Shown here: positions 8,721-16,603 of the stretch, piece by piece
Layout: every line of letters begins with the position of its first letter
Position numbering within the stretch: the first letter of the stretch is position 1
Assembly: GCA_049513055.1 (NCBI GenBank)
Contig: JBEKWN010000001.1
Span: 1 to 64,000 of the forward strand
Length of the DNA stretch: 64,000 nt
Reading direction: 5' to 3'
Source of the DNA: UBA1163 sp049513055
Lineage (GTDB): Bacteria > Desulfobacterota > BSN033 > UBA1163
Program-made: the position numbers and the translations under genes
Notes under the pieces: generated by a model
What the model saw: the letters and a program-made list of their open reading frames with translations, nothing else
Told to the model about the DNA's origin: nothing
Databases searched by the model: none

Positions 8721-10568
8721 TTATGCCCGCTTCAATATTTTTACTATTCCCGTATTACCGTCCACCTTTACCGTGTCGCCTGTCTTGAGGACATTCGTTG
8801 CGATTCCTGTGCCGGTGACCGATGGGACTCCATATTCCCTGCATACAATCGCAGCATGACTGGTCAGGCCACCGATGTCTGTAATGGACGCTTTTATTTT
8901 GGTAAAGATTGGAGCCCAGGCCGGGTTTGTCGTTGGGCAAACAAGGATTTCACCCTGTTCGATCTTGGTAATTTCTTCAAGATGTTTGACAACCCTTACC
9001 TTTCCTTCGACCACCCCTGCTGATGAAGCAAATCCTTTCAGTTCGGTCACCTCTCCGGGAACAACGGCCATCCCTTTTAGCCAATCTTGGACTTTCTCCG
9101 TTGTAATTCCCCAGAGCATCACTGTAAAGGGTTCTGCAATCTCTTCAGGAGGAGTTCCAAGGGCAGGGATAGGATTCCACTTCTTTGCCGCTTCTAATAT
9201 CTTCTTTCTCTTTTCTGCTTTGGCCTGCCAGTATTGGAACCTTGAAGGTACGCCTACACCCAGTGCCCATGTTGTCGCCATATCTTCGATGATTAAAGGC
9301 ACTTCAAATCGGTTGAAGAGATAGATATCATCGACTCCTTTCAACATCCCAGACTTTACTAAGAGACGCCCAAACTCTCTGACCTTATCGAACCATATCG
9401 TATGGAACCAGTGTTCCACCCAGAAGAGATGATCCTCTGCATATTTATAGATGGTTCGGACAGCTCTATAGGTATCATCAAATGATTTCCTGTCCTCATC
9501 GGTTTTGATGAGCTTTCTATATTCTTCAGCCAGTTCCGCCCTCGCTTTGTCAATACTCGGAACATCTCTCTCGATCTTCTCTCCTTTTTCAATTCTTTCA
9601 ATATCTCCCTTCAGATATCCAAAAGGAATTTCCAGCTTCGTCGTCCAACTCCCTTCATAATGGAACCATCCGCTCCCACAGGAGACGTAGAACCATGGGT
9701 CTTTCGATTTTTCATATTCCACCAACCAGTCATTTCCTTCGGCAGTCTTTCTCAATGACTCGATCTTCTTATCCGCAGGAATATCACTCTTCAGTATCTT
9801 TGCAACGGCTGGCACCGCTGCGGCAAGACGCGCAAGTCTACATAGTTCCTCTTCTGGTTTAAACATCTGGACATAGGCGCCCGCTACAAGTTTTCCAATG
9901 GTGCTTTCACTGAGTCCGGGGAAGAGCTTCCGACAAATGTCTGCAAAAAGTAAATAGGCGAGATAAGCCAGGTTTAGGTATTGGAAATGATACTGCCACC
10001 CTTTAATCATTAAATTGACGAGCCTATCCCAGGCATCCATTACCTCAAATGAAGTATAATACCCTCTTGGTTCGGGAAATACTGTATCATCCGATTCGAA
10101 CTTAGGGAATTCTTCCGGGACCTTAATACTATTCATTTCCTCACCCAGGGCCTTGAACTTCTTCAGCCACACCCCCCAGAGTTCATCATAATGGTCGAAC
10201 ACATAAAAAACACGTTTCTGGAAGAGACCTGCCTTCTCTCCGATGATCTCTGGTGGAGGTGGCGCCACTGGAGTAATGTACATATAGCAACCGACCATCC
10301 TTTGAGCAATCCCCTGGGCTGGCGGAATGCAAAATACTCTTGTGGTGTATTGAGAAAGGGAAATTTGCCAAGCCTCATGAAATATCAGATCGAGCGGATA
10401 CATGGCTTCTGGGGCATGGATTTTGTCATGAAACCAGAAGTGCTTCTCTTCCCAATCTTTCCTATCTTTGCTAAACATATACATGGGTGGGTACATCTCC
10501 TCCCACCCCTCCAACTCTTTTGGATACTCCATTTCCAACGGCATTGGAAAACCTTTCTTCTGTTCCAT
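8721..10568 (-). CDS. ppsA: Phenylphosphate synthase alpha-like subunit (phosphohistidine domain protein), copy 1
   Basis: A 615-residue protein, about 70 kDa, matching the larger subunit of phenylphosphate synthase. Its last ~100 residues form the PEP-utilising mobile domain: after the swivel segment ILVCPTTNPAWAPIFTKI comes the active motif GGLTSHAAIVCREYGVP, with the phosphorylated His at about residue 571. The first ~450 residues are rich in Trp, Tyr and charged residues and have no simple motif. In the known enzyme ATP phosphorylates this His through the B subunit and the phosphate moves to phenol. The gene is directly upstream of gene B and downstream of the LysR gene. A palindrome and a promoter-like pair lie in the leader. 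A homologue with only partial similarity is at 41,166-42,851. Confidence 0.8.
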   Translation of the reverse strand: MEQKKGFPMPLEMEYPKELEGWEEMYPPMYMFSKDRKDWEEKHFWFHDKIHAPEAMYPLDLIFHEAWQISLSQYTTRVFCIPPAQGIAQRMVGCYMYITPVAPPPPEIIGEKAGLFQKRVFYVFDHYDELWGVWLKKFKALGEEMNSIKVPEEFPKFESDDTVFPEPRGYYTSFEVMDAWDRLVNLMIKGWQYHFQYLNLAYLAYLLFADICRKLFPGLSESTIGKLVAGAYVQMFKPEEELCRLARLAAAVPAVAKILKSDIPADKKIESLRKTAEGNDWLVEYEKSKDPWFYVSCGSGWFHYEGSWTTKLEIPFGYLKGDIERIEKGEKIERDVPSIDKARAELAEEYRKLIKTDEDRKSFDDTYRAVRTIYKYAEDHLFWVEHWFHTIWFDKVREFGRLLVKSGMLKGVDDIYLFNRFEVPLIIEDMATTWALGVGVPSRFQYWQAKAEKRKKILEAAKKWNPIPALGTPPEEIAEPFTVMLWGITTEKVQDWLKGMAVVPGEVTELKGFASSAGVVEGKVRVVKHLEEITKIEQGEILVCPTTNPAWAPIFTKIKASITDIGGLTSHAAIVCREYGVPSVTGTGIATNVLKTGDTVKVDGNTGIVKILKRA

Positions 10569-10591
10569 AATTACCCTCCTTTCTTTTTTTA

Positions 10592-10608
10592 TTATCTCAA
10601 TGAGATAA
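10592..10608. promoter_or_regulatory. Palindrome in the leader of ppsA (candidate operator)
   Basis: A perfect 17-base palindrome, TTATCTCAATGAGATAA, with 8-base arms around one central A. It begins 24 bases upstream of the gene A start and lies downstream of the promoter-like elements at 10,714-10,740. The position fits a repressor or activator site, or a small mRNA hairpin close to the ribosome site. The binding protein is unknown. Confidence 0.5.
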
Positions 10609-10713
10609 CAGTATGAATTAGGATCTCTCCCACCTTAAGCAGTAACTTGGATAAATCTGGAAGCTTTCTTTGATGATGGATGGCTTAAGAAAACTTTACC
10701 TAATCAAATATCT

Positions 10714-10740
10714 TTTATAGGTAATTAGATAAATTGTCAA
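10714..10740 (-). promoter_or_regulatory. Candidate sigma-70 promoter for ppsA-ppsB-membrane protein
   Basis: Read on the minus strand, TTGACA (10,740-10,735) is followed after 15 bases by TATAAA (10,719-10,714). The spacing is two bases short of ideal. It lies between the LysR stop and gene A, about 145 bases above the start codon. Confidence 0.45.
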
Positions 10741-10781
10741 TATGAAAAAATTCACATAAGAAGATTCTAATGAAAGGAGTC

Positions 10782-11708
10782 CTATTGTTCAGATTTGATC
10801 AATTTTCTCCCCTGATTTTCAATAAAATTGACGAAAGTTTTGATGGCAGGGTTAGATTTTTCTTCTTTTAAATAGAGAAAGGCCACCTGAAGATAGAGCT
10901 TTTCTAACAGGGGAATGGTTTTAATGATCTTCCTTCTCTCTTCATCCTCCACGGTCCTTTTAACAATGATGGAGACCCCCTTCCCCTCCGAAACCCACTG
11001 TTTTATAAATTCAGAACTACCTGCCTCAATCAATAGGGAGGGGTGAATTTCCACCTCTTTAAAGGCCTGCAAGATGATTCTTCTGGTCGTTGAACCTTTT
11101 GCGCGAATGATCAGAGGATATCTTCCAAGTCCCTTCAGGGAGACCGCACGCTTCTTTGCCAGAGGATGGTTGGGCGAAACGATGAGGACAAGTTCTTCCT
11201 TCAAAAATGGAATGGATTCAAACCTGGGGGATTTCTTTGTCACCGCGATTAACACCAGGTCATTTTTATAGACGAGGAGGCTCTTCTCAATCTCCTCTGA
11301 ATTTCCAACATCCAGGGCGATCTTCATGAAAGGGAAAGAGGTCTGAAATCCGGAAAGGAGTTTTGGCATCAACCCTTTAGAATAGGATTCCGTGGTCCCT
11401 ATCTTTAAAATGCCCTGATGGTCCTTTTTTAGATCTTCTAAAAGATTCTCGATATCCATCAGATGGGAAGAAATTTTATGGGTATATTTAAAGAGAATTT
11501 TCCCGGCCTCGGTTAGGGCAAATCCCCCCCTTCTTCTCTGAATGAGTCCCATCCCAACCTTTCGTTCTAACTCCTTAATATGTTTAGTCACTGCGGGTTG
11601 GGAGATGAATAACTCCTCCGCGGCCTTGGAAAAGCTTCTATGTTTTGCTACCTCATGGAATACAAGCAAAGAATTTAATGAAGCATACAGGAGGCTTTTT
11701 TTGTTCAT
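10782..11708 (-). CDS. LysR-family transcriptional regulator (copy 1)
   Basis: A 308-residue LysR-type regulator. The first ~65 residues form the winged helix-turn-helix (LLVFHEVAKHRSFSKAAEEL, then FISQPAVTKHIKELERKVG). The remaining part is the usual periplasmic-binding-like effector domain, including LVLIVSPNHPLAKK. It sits between the divergent ubiD operon and the co-oriented ppsA-ppsB genes, the standard place for a regulator that senses a pathway intermediate. The likely effector is a phenolic or aromatic acid, but this is inference. Imperfect LysR-type inverted repeats lie just upstream (11,715-11,729 and 11,759-11,782). Confidence 0.9.
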   Translation of the reverse strand: MNKKSLLYASLNSLLVFHEVAKHRSFSKAAEELFISQPAVTKHIKELERKVGMGLIQRRRGGFALTEAGKILFKYTHKISSHLMDIENLLEDLKKDHQGILKIGTTESYSKGLMPKLLSGFQTSFPFMKIALDVGNSEEIEKSLLVYKNDLVLIAVTKKSPRFESIPFLKEELVLIVSPNHPLAKKRAVSLKGLGRYPLIIRAKGSTTRRIILQAFKEVEIHPSLLIEAGSSEFIKQWVSEGKGVSIIVKRTVEDEERRKIIKTIPLLEKLYLQVAFLYLKEEKSNPAIKTFVNFIENQGRKLIKSEQ

Positions 11709-11714
11709 CTTCTT

Positions 11715-11729
11715 ATAACCTTTGGTTAT
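11715..11729. promoter_or_regulatory. Inverted repeat next to the LysR start (candidate autoregulatory site)
   Basis: ATAACC and GGTTAT flank TTT, a perfect 6-base dyad with a 3-base centre. It starts 7 bases above the LysR start codon. Its form and place suit binding of the LysR protein to its own leader. Confidence 0.45.
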
Positions 11730-11750
11730 TTAAACATAATAATAAATGAA

Positions 11751-11782
11751 TTGACAAGAGAATTATTTATAAAGATAATTCT
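11751..11782 (+). promoter_or_regulatory. Candidate promoter and operator of the ubiD operon
   Basis: TTGACA (11,751-11,756) and GATAAT (11,774-11,779) are spaced by an ideal 17 bases. An inverted repeat AGAATTAT (11,759-11,766) / ATAATTCT (11,775-11,782) overlaps the spacer and -10 box. The first ubiD start is 220 bases downstream, so a long untranslated leader would result. In that leader I see no riboswitch fold I can name and no convincing gene. Confidence 0.55.
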
Positions 11783-12001
11783 GGGTATCTAACTAATCCT
11801 TCATGACGGATACGTCACCCTCGAACGATGAAGATAGGTGAATTTCTTGGGTTAAGGTTACGGTTGGGAAGCCCGTTTTGTCTATGGTCAAAGGATTATG
11901 TGAAGTTCTTAAGACCAACAACATGACCGAACGACGAAACCGGCATCCTTACCCTTGCCGTTGAATTAAACTTTTATTTTCTAGGCAAAGGAGGAAGAAT
12001 T

Positions 12002-13417
12002 ATGGATCTCAGAGATTTTATAAAAAAGTGTGAAGGGGAAGGAGAATTAAAAAGAATAAAGGCGGAGGTGGACTGGGAGCTTGAGATCTCTCACATCGCG
12101 AAGCTCGTTGAAGAGAAAAGCGGCCCGGCACTACTGTTTGAGAACGTAAAGGGGTATAAGAGCCCGGTCTTGACAGGTGCATTCGGCACTACCCAGAGGC
12201 TGGCAATTATCCTTGGAAAGAGCACGGATCTCTCCATGGTCCAGCTTACGAAGGAATGGGTGAATGTCGCCGTTAAGGAGGTCATCCGGGCAAAGGAACG
12301 GAAGGACGGCGCCATCTTCGAGAATATCCTCGACGGCGACAAGGTCGATACCTTCGCCTTTCCTTCACCCAAGTTTTACGAACTGGACGGCGGCCGTTAC
12401 TTCGGCACTGCGGTATTCATGGTGGTGCAGGACCCCGAGACGGGTGACATAAACCTTGGTACGTATCGCATGGGCGTCCTCGATGAGAAAACCGTCGGCG
12501 TCCAGATCCTCAAGGGAAAGAAGGGCGACAGGATCATGAAGAAGTATGGGAAGGCAGGCAAGAAGATGCCCGCATGCGCAATTATAGGCGGCGATCCCCT
12601 GCATATCTTTGCAAGTGCCGCCACGGTCAAAGCCAAGAGCGGGTACGATGTCGTAAGCTCATTGCGCGGCGAGCCCATTGAAATCGTGAGGGGCCAGCTC
12701 ACCGGGCTTCCTATTCCTGCGGCCGCCGAGATCGTACTGGAAGGGGAGATCGATCCCCAGCATCTGAGAAACGAGGGACCCTTCGGCGAGTATACGGGCT
12801 ACTACACCGAAGAACTGATTAAGCCGATTCCCAAACCGGCCCTCGAAGTGAAGCGCATTTACTACAGAAACAACCCGATCCTCTGGGAGACGAGTGTGGG
12901 CAGGCCCGTGGGGGACCAGCATATACTCTATGCCTTTACGCGCAACGCGAGCTTGTGGACTGATTTGGTCAAGATGGAGATCCCGGGCATCAAGTCGGTC
13001 TACACGCTGCCGGAAGCGTCCGGACGCTTCATTGTGGTCGTCTCCGTAGAGCAGATGTATCCGGGTCATGCGGACCAGGTGGGGGCAGCGGTCATCGCAA
13101 GCAATACAGGAACGTACGGGATCAAGGGTGTGATCATCGTTGATGACGATATCGATGCAGACGATCTTCCGAGGGTGTGGTGGGCCCTCGGCACCCGCTA
13201 CAATCCGGCACGGGGGACGCAGATTATCAACAGAGGCAGGTCGACGCCCCTCGATCCATCCCTCGGACCGGATGACAACAAGTTCATCACCTCACGGATC
13301 ATCCTGGATGCGACAATACCTTTCGAATGGAAAATCAAACCCACGGAGATCAAGCTTTCGGAGAGCGTCCTGGCCAAGGTGAAATCCCGTTGGAAAGAAT
13401 ATGGTTTTGAAGACTAA
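12002..13417 (+). CDS. UbiD-family (de)carboxylase 1, phenylphosphate carboxylase-like subunit
   Basis: A 471-residue UbiD-family protein (~52 kDa), the size of the alpha/beta subunits of phenylphosphate carboxylase. The family signature IPAAAEIVLEGEI is followed by NEGPFGEYTGYY, holding an acidic residue of the prenyl-FMN site. The conserved Arg segment is LGTYRMGVLDEK. Such enzymes use prenylated FMN made by UbiX and add or remove CO2 on aromatic rings. In Thauera two UbiD-like subunits act with small gamma and delta subunits; this operon has three UbiD genes plus gamma- and delta-like genes. AGGAGG precedes the ATG. The body of the gene is clearly GC-richer than its first ~60 and last ~40 bases and than ubiD2 and ubiD3, which suggests acquisition or recombination. 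Confidence 0.85.
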   Translation: MDLRDFIKKCEGEGELKRIKAEVDWELEISHIAKLVEEKSGPALLFENVKGYKSPVLTGAFGTTQRLAIILGKSTDLSMVQLTKEWVNVAVKEVIRAKERKDGAIFENILDGDKVDTFAFPSPKFYELDGGRYFGTAVFMVVQDPETGDINLGTYRMGVLDEKTVGVQILKGKKGDRIMKKYGKAGKKMPACAIIGGDPLHIFASAATVKAKSGYDVVSSLRGEPIEIVRGQLTGLPIPAAAEIVLEGEIDPQHLRNEGPFGEYTGYYTEELIKPIPKPALEVKRIYYRNNPILWETSVGRPVGDQHILYAFTRNASLWTDLVKMEIPGIKSVYTLPEASGRFIVVVSVEQMYPGHADQVGAAVIASNTGTYGIKGVIIVDDDIDADDLPRVWWALGTRYNPARGTQIINRGRSTPLDPSLGPDDNKFITSRIILDATIPFEWKIKPTEIKLSESVLAKVKSRWKEYGFED

Positions 13418-13432
13418 TTGTAAGTCATGAAG

Positions 13433-13513
13433 TTCAAATTTCAAAATCCAAATGTCAAATGAATGCCAAATTATAAAGTTTAAGAATCTTTGACATTTGA
13501 GCTTTGACATTTG
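13433..13513. repeat. Inverted and direct repeats between ubiD1 and the first HAD gene
   Basis: CAAATGTCAAA (13,449-13,459) has its exact reverse complement TTTGACATTTG twice, at 13,489-13,499 and 13,503-13,513. TTCAAATTTCAAA at 13,433-13,445 is related. The spacer could form a long imperfect hairpin and may control relative expression of ubiD1 and downstream genes, or may be a dispersed non-coding repeat. Confidence 0.55.
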
Positions 13514-13548
13514 AAATTTAAATCTTCAGATGTAATGGAGGACAACCT

Positions 13549-14106
13549 ATGGCATTCGAAAAGAATCTAGAGAAGGCAAAAGAGAAGGCGAAAAACGTCA
13601 AACTTTTTGCCCATGATGTCCATGGCGTTTTAACGCCAAATACGTTTCTCTGCGATATTGAAGGAAGACGGAAATATACCTTTTGGCATATCGATGGTTT
13701 TGGTGATCTTTCGCTAACGGCAAATGGTATTCAAATTGCCTTTTTGGATACCACCTCGATTGACGAGGAGGGTCTCTTTCGTGCTCGTGAACTGAAGCTG
13801 GATAAATTCTACTATAAGATCAAAGACAAAGTGGCGAAGATCGAAGAGTTAAAGAAGGAATTAGGAATCAGCGATGAGAATGTGGGCTATATCGGGTGCG
13901 AAGTCACGGATATCGGAGTGATGAAACGAGCGGGTTTTTCAGTAGCTACGGCCGATGCCATCGATGAGGTAAAAGAGATAGCTGATTATATCACCACCGC
14001 ACCGGGTGGAAGAGGCCCCATCCGAGAGGTCTGTGAATTCATCTTAAGGGCGATGGGGAAATGGGAAGAGTGGGTAGAGAAAGTAACCAAGATGGGATAC
14101 AAATAA
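13549..14106 (+). CDS. KdsC-like HAD protein 1 (phenylphosphate carboxylase delta-like)
   Basis: A 185-residue HAD-fold protein of the KdsC branch, about the size of the 18-kDa delta subunit of phenylphosphate carboxylase, which is phosphatase-related. Motif I reads FAHDVHGVLT: the first Asp is kept but the second catalytic Asp (DxD) is His. The C-terminal motif, normally GDDxxD, reads GCEVTDIGVM, so another metal-binding acid is lost. The Ser/Thr region is FLDTTSIDEEG in place of the usual LTGR. The changes suggest reduced or different phosphatase chemistry, or a structural role. ATGGAGG precedes the start. It is followed by a paralogue after 62 bp, the two probably from tandem duplication. 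Confidence 0.75.
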   Translation: MAFEKNLEKAKEKAKNVKLFAHDVHGVLTPNTFLCDIEGRRKYTFWHIDGFGDLSLTANGIQIAFLDTTSIDEEGLFRARELKLDKFYYKIKDKVAKIEELKKELGISDENVGYIGCEVTDIGVMKRAGFSVATADAIDEVKEIADYITTAPGGRGPIREVCEFILRAMGKWEEWVEKVTKMGYK

Positions 14107-14168
14107 ATTCGAGGTTAAGGTTTAGGTTGAGGTTAAGGATTTAAGTAATAAGGGACAGGGGGTAAACG

Positions 14169-14711
14169 ATGAATAAAGAGATAGTCATTGAAAAAGCGAA
14201 GAAGGTTAAATTTGTCATCCTTGATATCCATGGTGTACTAACCGATAGTGTCCTTTATTATCTGGATAATGGAAAAAAGTCTGAATGTTTTTCTCTCCAT
14301 GATCGCTTGGGTTGCATGGCCCTGATGGAGGGTGGTATCAACGTATCTTTTCTGACAAGTAAAATTACCAGGACGGATGAACAGGTAGCTAAAGTTTACA
14401 ATGTGCCACTCGACAGACTCTGGGGGACTTCAGCCAAGATGGGAAAGCTTGATGAGTTTGAAAAAGAATCCGGACTTAAGGACGAGGATATCTGCTATGC
14501 GGGTGACGAGATGATCGATTTGGGCATCATGAAAAGGGTCGGGTTCTCGGTCGCTCCTTCGGACGCTTCAATAGAAGCCAAAGAGGTAGCCCATTACGTC
14601 ACCAAGGCAGGTGGTGGAAAAGGTGTCGTTCGGGAAATCGCTGAGTTGATCTTAAGAGCCCAGGGTAAATGGGAAACAGTCATTGATACATTGATGAGAA
14701 AAGGACTTTAA
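14169..14711 (+). CDS. KdsC-like HAD protein 2 (phenylphosphate carboxylase delta-like)
   Basis: A 180-residue paralogue of the preceding gene. Motif I is LDIHGVLTDS, again with His for the second Asp, but motif IV keeps GDEMIDLGIM and motif II is FLTSKITRTDEQV, closer to a working KdsC-type phosphatase than copy 1. In the phenol pathway the delta subunit is thought to help release phosphate from phenylphosphate during carboxylation. The ending GGKGVVREIAELILRAQGKW is shared in form with copy 1 and with KdsC proteins. The start follows an AGGGGGTAAACG ribosome site. ubiD2 follows after 20 bp, so co-translation is likely. Confidence 0.78.
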   Translation: MNKEIVIEKAKKVKFVILDIHGVLTDSVLYYLDNGKKSECFSLHDRLGCMALMEGGINVSFLTSKITRTDEQVAKVYNVPLDRLWGTSAKMGKLDEFEKESGLKDEDICYAGDEMIDLGIMKRVGFSVAPSDASIEAKEVAHYVTKAGGGKGVVREIAELILRAQGKWETVIDTLMRKGL

Positions 14712-14731
14712 ACTGAAAAAGGAGGAAAGAT

Positions 14732-16180
14732 TTGGAAAATTATCCATTTTATAAAGACAACAGGGAATTTATCAAAGGATTAGAATCGCATGGTGAACTG
14801 GTGACCGTCCAACAGGAAGTGGACTGGGACCTTGAGATGGGCGCGATTGTGAGAAGAGTCTGTGAAAAGAAATTGCCAGCGCCCTATTTTAAAAAAATTA
14901 AGGACTACCCTGGTTTTGAGGCCCTGGGGGCTCCTCTTGCCACTTATTCGAGGCTTGCCATTGCTATGGGAATGAACCCCAAGGCATCGGTTCCGGAAAT
15001 CTCTGACGAATATGTGCGCAGAACGACAGGAAACCCTATACAGCCAACACTCGTCGATCGAAAAAATGCCCCTTGCAAGGAACACATTCTTGCGGGTAAG
15101 GATGCCGATTTATTTAAGCTTCCAGGTCCCATGGTCCATGACGGGGATGGAGGGAGATATTTGGCCACTTGGCATTTTGTGGTTGCGAGAGACCCTGACA
15201 CCGGTGCGGTCAACTGGGGAATGTACCGCCAGATGGTCTTTGACGAAAAAACCATGGTCGGCCCTGTACTTCCTTTCTCCGATATGGGAAAGATGTTTTA
15301 TGGAAAGTATGTACCAAAGAATAAACCGATGCCTTTTGCAACGGTCATCGGTTGCGATCCTCTGTCGGGCGTAGCAGCCTGTGCACCCTCTCCGATTCCG
15401 GAAGATCAATTTACCGGCATGCTGATGGGAAAGCCTGTGGAGTTGGTAAAATGTGAGACCTGTGACTTAGAAGTCCCGGCCCATGCAGAAATCGTCATCG
15501 AAGGAGAAGTAATCCCCAATGTCTGGATTGAAGAAGCTCCCTTTGGAGAATATACAGGTTATCGAACTTCCCCCAGGGAACCCAGGACGGTCTATCGAAT
15601 AAAAGCGATCACTTATAGAAATAATCCCATCATAACCATCTCCAATATGGGAGTCCCAACCGATGAAGGTCAACTTCTTCGATCTTTTTCATTAGGTTTG
15701 GAGATGCGAAAACTTTTAGAGAGCCAGGGCATTCCTATCACAGGGGTTTATATGCTTCCTGAATCGACCCATCACATGGTCGTTGTAGGAGTAAGGCCCG
15801 CTTATAGCAATATTGCTACCCAGATCGCTAATCTGGTCTTCGGAAGCAAATTGAGTCCATGGTTCCATATGGTCATCGTGGTCGATGAAGAAACGGATAT
15901 CTATAACAAAGATGATGTCATCCATGCCCTGGCAACGAAATGCCATCCCAATCGAGGGATTCGAAAATATGAACATTCTGTAGGGACACCTCTTTATCCC
16001 TTTGCCGATCCCGATGATCGAAAGTGGAGCCGGGGGGCACAGGTCTTGTTTGATTGCACCTTTCCTCTCCATTGGCCAAAGGCTGATTTGCCTATTAAGG
16101 TCTCCTTTAACAAAGTCTATCCGAAAGAGATCCAGGAAAAGGTACTTAAAAACTGGAAAAACTATGGATTCAAGGATTAA
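14732..16180 (+). CDS. UbiD-family (de)carboxylase 2, phenylphosphate carboxylase-like subunit
   Basis: A 482-residue UbiD-family protein (~53 kDa). It starts with TTG preceded by AGGAGG at about 6 bases; there is no in-frame ATG nearby. Signatures are NWGMYRQMVFDEK (conserved Arg region), VPAHAEIVIEGEVIP, EEAPFGEYTGY and AITYRNNPI. It is directly between the second HAD gene and the small gamma-like gene, the arrangement expected for subunits of one carboxylase complex. A prenyl-FMN cofactor is presumed from the family. Its base composition is like that of the host genes, unlike ubiD1. The last 15 bases (GGATTCAAGGATTAA) are identical to the end of ubiX. Confidence 0.88.
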   Translation: MENYPFYKDNREFIKGLESHGELVTVQQEVDWDLEMGAIVRRVCEKKLPAPYFKKIKDYPGFEALGAPLATYSRLAIAMGMNPKASVPEISDEYVRRTTGNPIQPTLVDRKNAPCKEHILAGKDADLFKLPGPMVHDGDGGRYLATWHFVVARDPDTGAVNWGMYRQMVFDEKTMVGPVLPFSDMGKMFYGKYVPKNKPMPFATVIGCDPLSGVAACAPSPIPEDQFTGMLMGKPVELVKCETCDLEVPAHAEIVIEGEVIPNVWIEEAPFGEYTGYRTSPREPRTVYRIKAITYRNNPIITISNMGVPTDEGQLLRSFSLGLEMRKLLESQGIPITGVYMLPESTHHMVVVGVRPAYSNIATQIANLVFGSKLSPWFHMVIVVDEETDIYNKDDVIHALATKCHPNRGIRKYEHSVGTPLYPFADPDDRKWSRGAQVLFDCTFPLHWPKADLPIKVSFNKVYPKEIQEKVLKNWKNYGFKD

Positions 16181-16192
16181 GGAGGTAAGAAA

Positions 16193-16450
16193 TTGGAAAG
16201 AAAAGAATACGATACATTCATATTAACAGATCCTGGATCGATTCCTGAAGACCAGGAAGTGGAACTCATCGTTCGAGAACTTACACCGCCAGACAGAAGA
16301 TACAAATATCGTAGTGCTTACGTCAGCGCAATGATTTCGAAATCCGAATCAAAATATCCTGATCGACTCTGGGTCAGACTGGGGAGGGGCCAGCTTCAGG
16401 AAAAACCCTGGTCCATCAAAATCTTAAAAGAGTTGAACAAATTTACATGA
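16193..16450 (+). CDS. ppcC: Phenylphosphate carboxylase gamma-like small subunit
   Basis: An 85-residue, highly charged protein of about 10 kDa, matching the size of the gamma subunit of phenylphosphate carboxylase. It starts with TTG preceded by GGAGG, 12 bp after ubiD2. Segments such as YDTFILTDPGSIPEDQEVEL and DRLWVRLGRGQLQEKPWS show no catalytic motif, which fits an accessory subunit. The call rests on length and on position among two UbiD and two delta-like genes; the sequence likeness to known gamma subunits is from memory and not measured. It is soluble, with no signal or membrane segment. A two-hairpin repeat follows it. Confidence 0.62.
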   Translation: MERKEYDTFILTDPGSIPEDQEVELIVRELTPPDRRYKYRSAYVSAMISKSESKYPDRLWVRLGRGQLQEKPWSIKILKELNKFT

Positions 16451-16467
16451 CCGATTCGTCCACTTAA

Positions 16468-16565
16468 CCAACCCTCCCCCTTGATGGGGGAGGGTTGGGG
16501 TGGGGGTGAATAGCATGATTTAGTTCCCCCTCCCCTATATCCCCTCCCACCAGGGGAGGGGAAAG
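16468..16565. repeat. Two-hairpin G/C-rich intergenic repeat, copy 1
   Basis: The first hairpin has a perfect 13-bp stem, CCAACCCTCCCCC (16,468-16,480) with GGGGGAGGGTTGG (16,486-16,498), and loop TTGAT. The second has an 8-bp stem, CCCCTCCC (16,541-16,548) with GGGAGGGG (16,554-16,561). A close relative sits at 18,001-18,100, so ubiD3 is bracketed by the two copies. There is no T run, so the copies look more like mobile palindromic units or mRNA-processing sites than plain terminators. Confidence 0.85.
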
Positions 16566-16603
16566 TTATTTTCTAACTAATTACCAAAGGGGTTGGGATA
16601 ACC

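Noticed and set aside
11815..11990. Short frames in the ubiD leader, such as a 32-codon frame at about 11,829 and an open stretch reading VGKPVLSMVKGL
   Set aside because: No ribosome site, no family resemblance, and they end within a few dozen codons. A decayed gene cannot be excluded but has no support.
13549..14711. KdsC (KDO-8-phosphate phosphatase) function for the two HAD proteins
   Set aside because: Motif I lacks the second Asp, no KDO synthesis gene is nearby, and the surrounding operon is a UbiD carboxylase set.
16468..16565. CRISPR array or multiple-unit repeat
   Set aside because: Only two hairpins per element and two elements; no regular spacers and no cas genes in the window.
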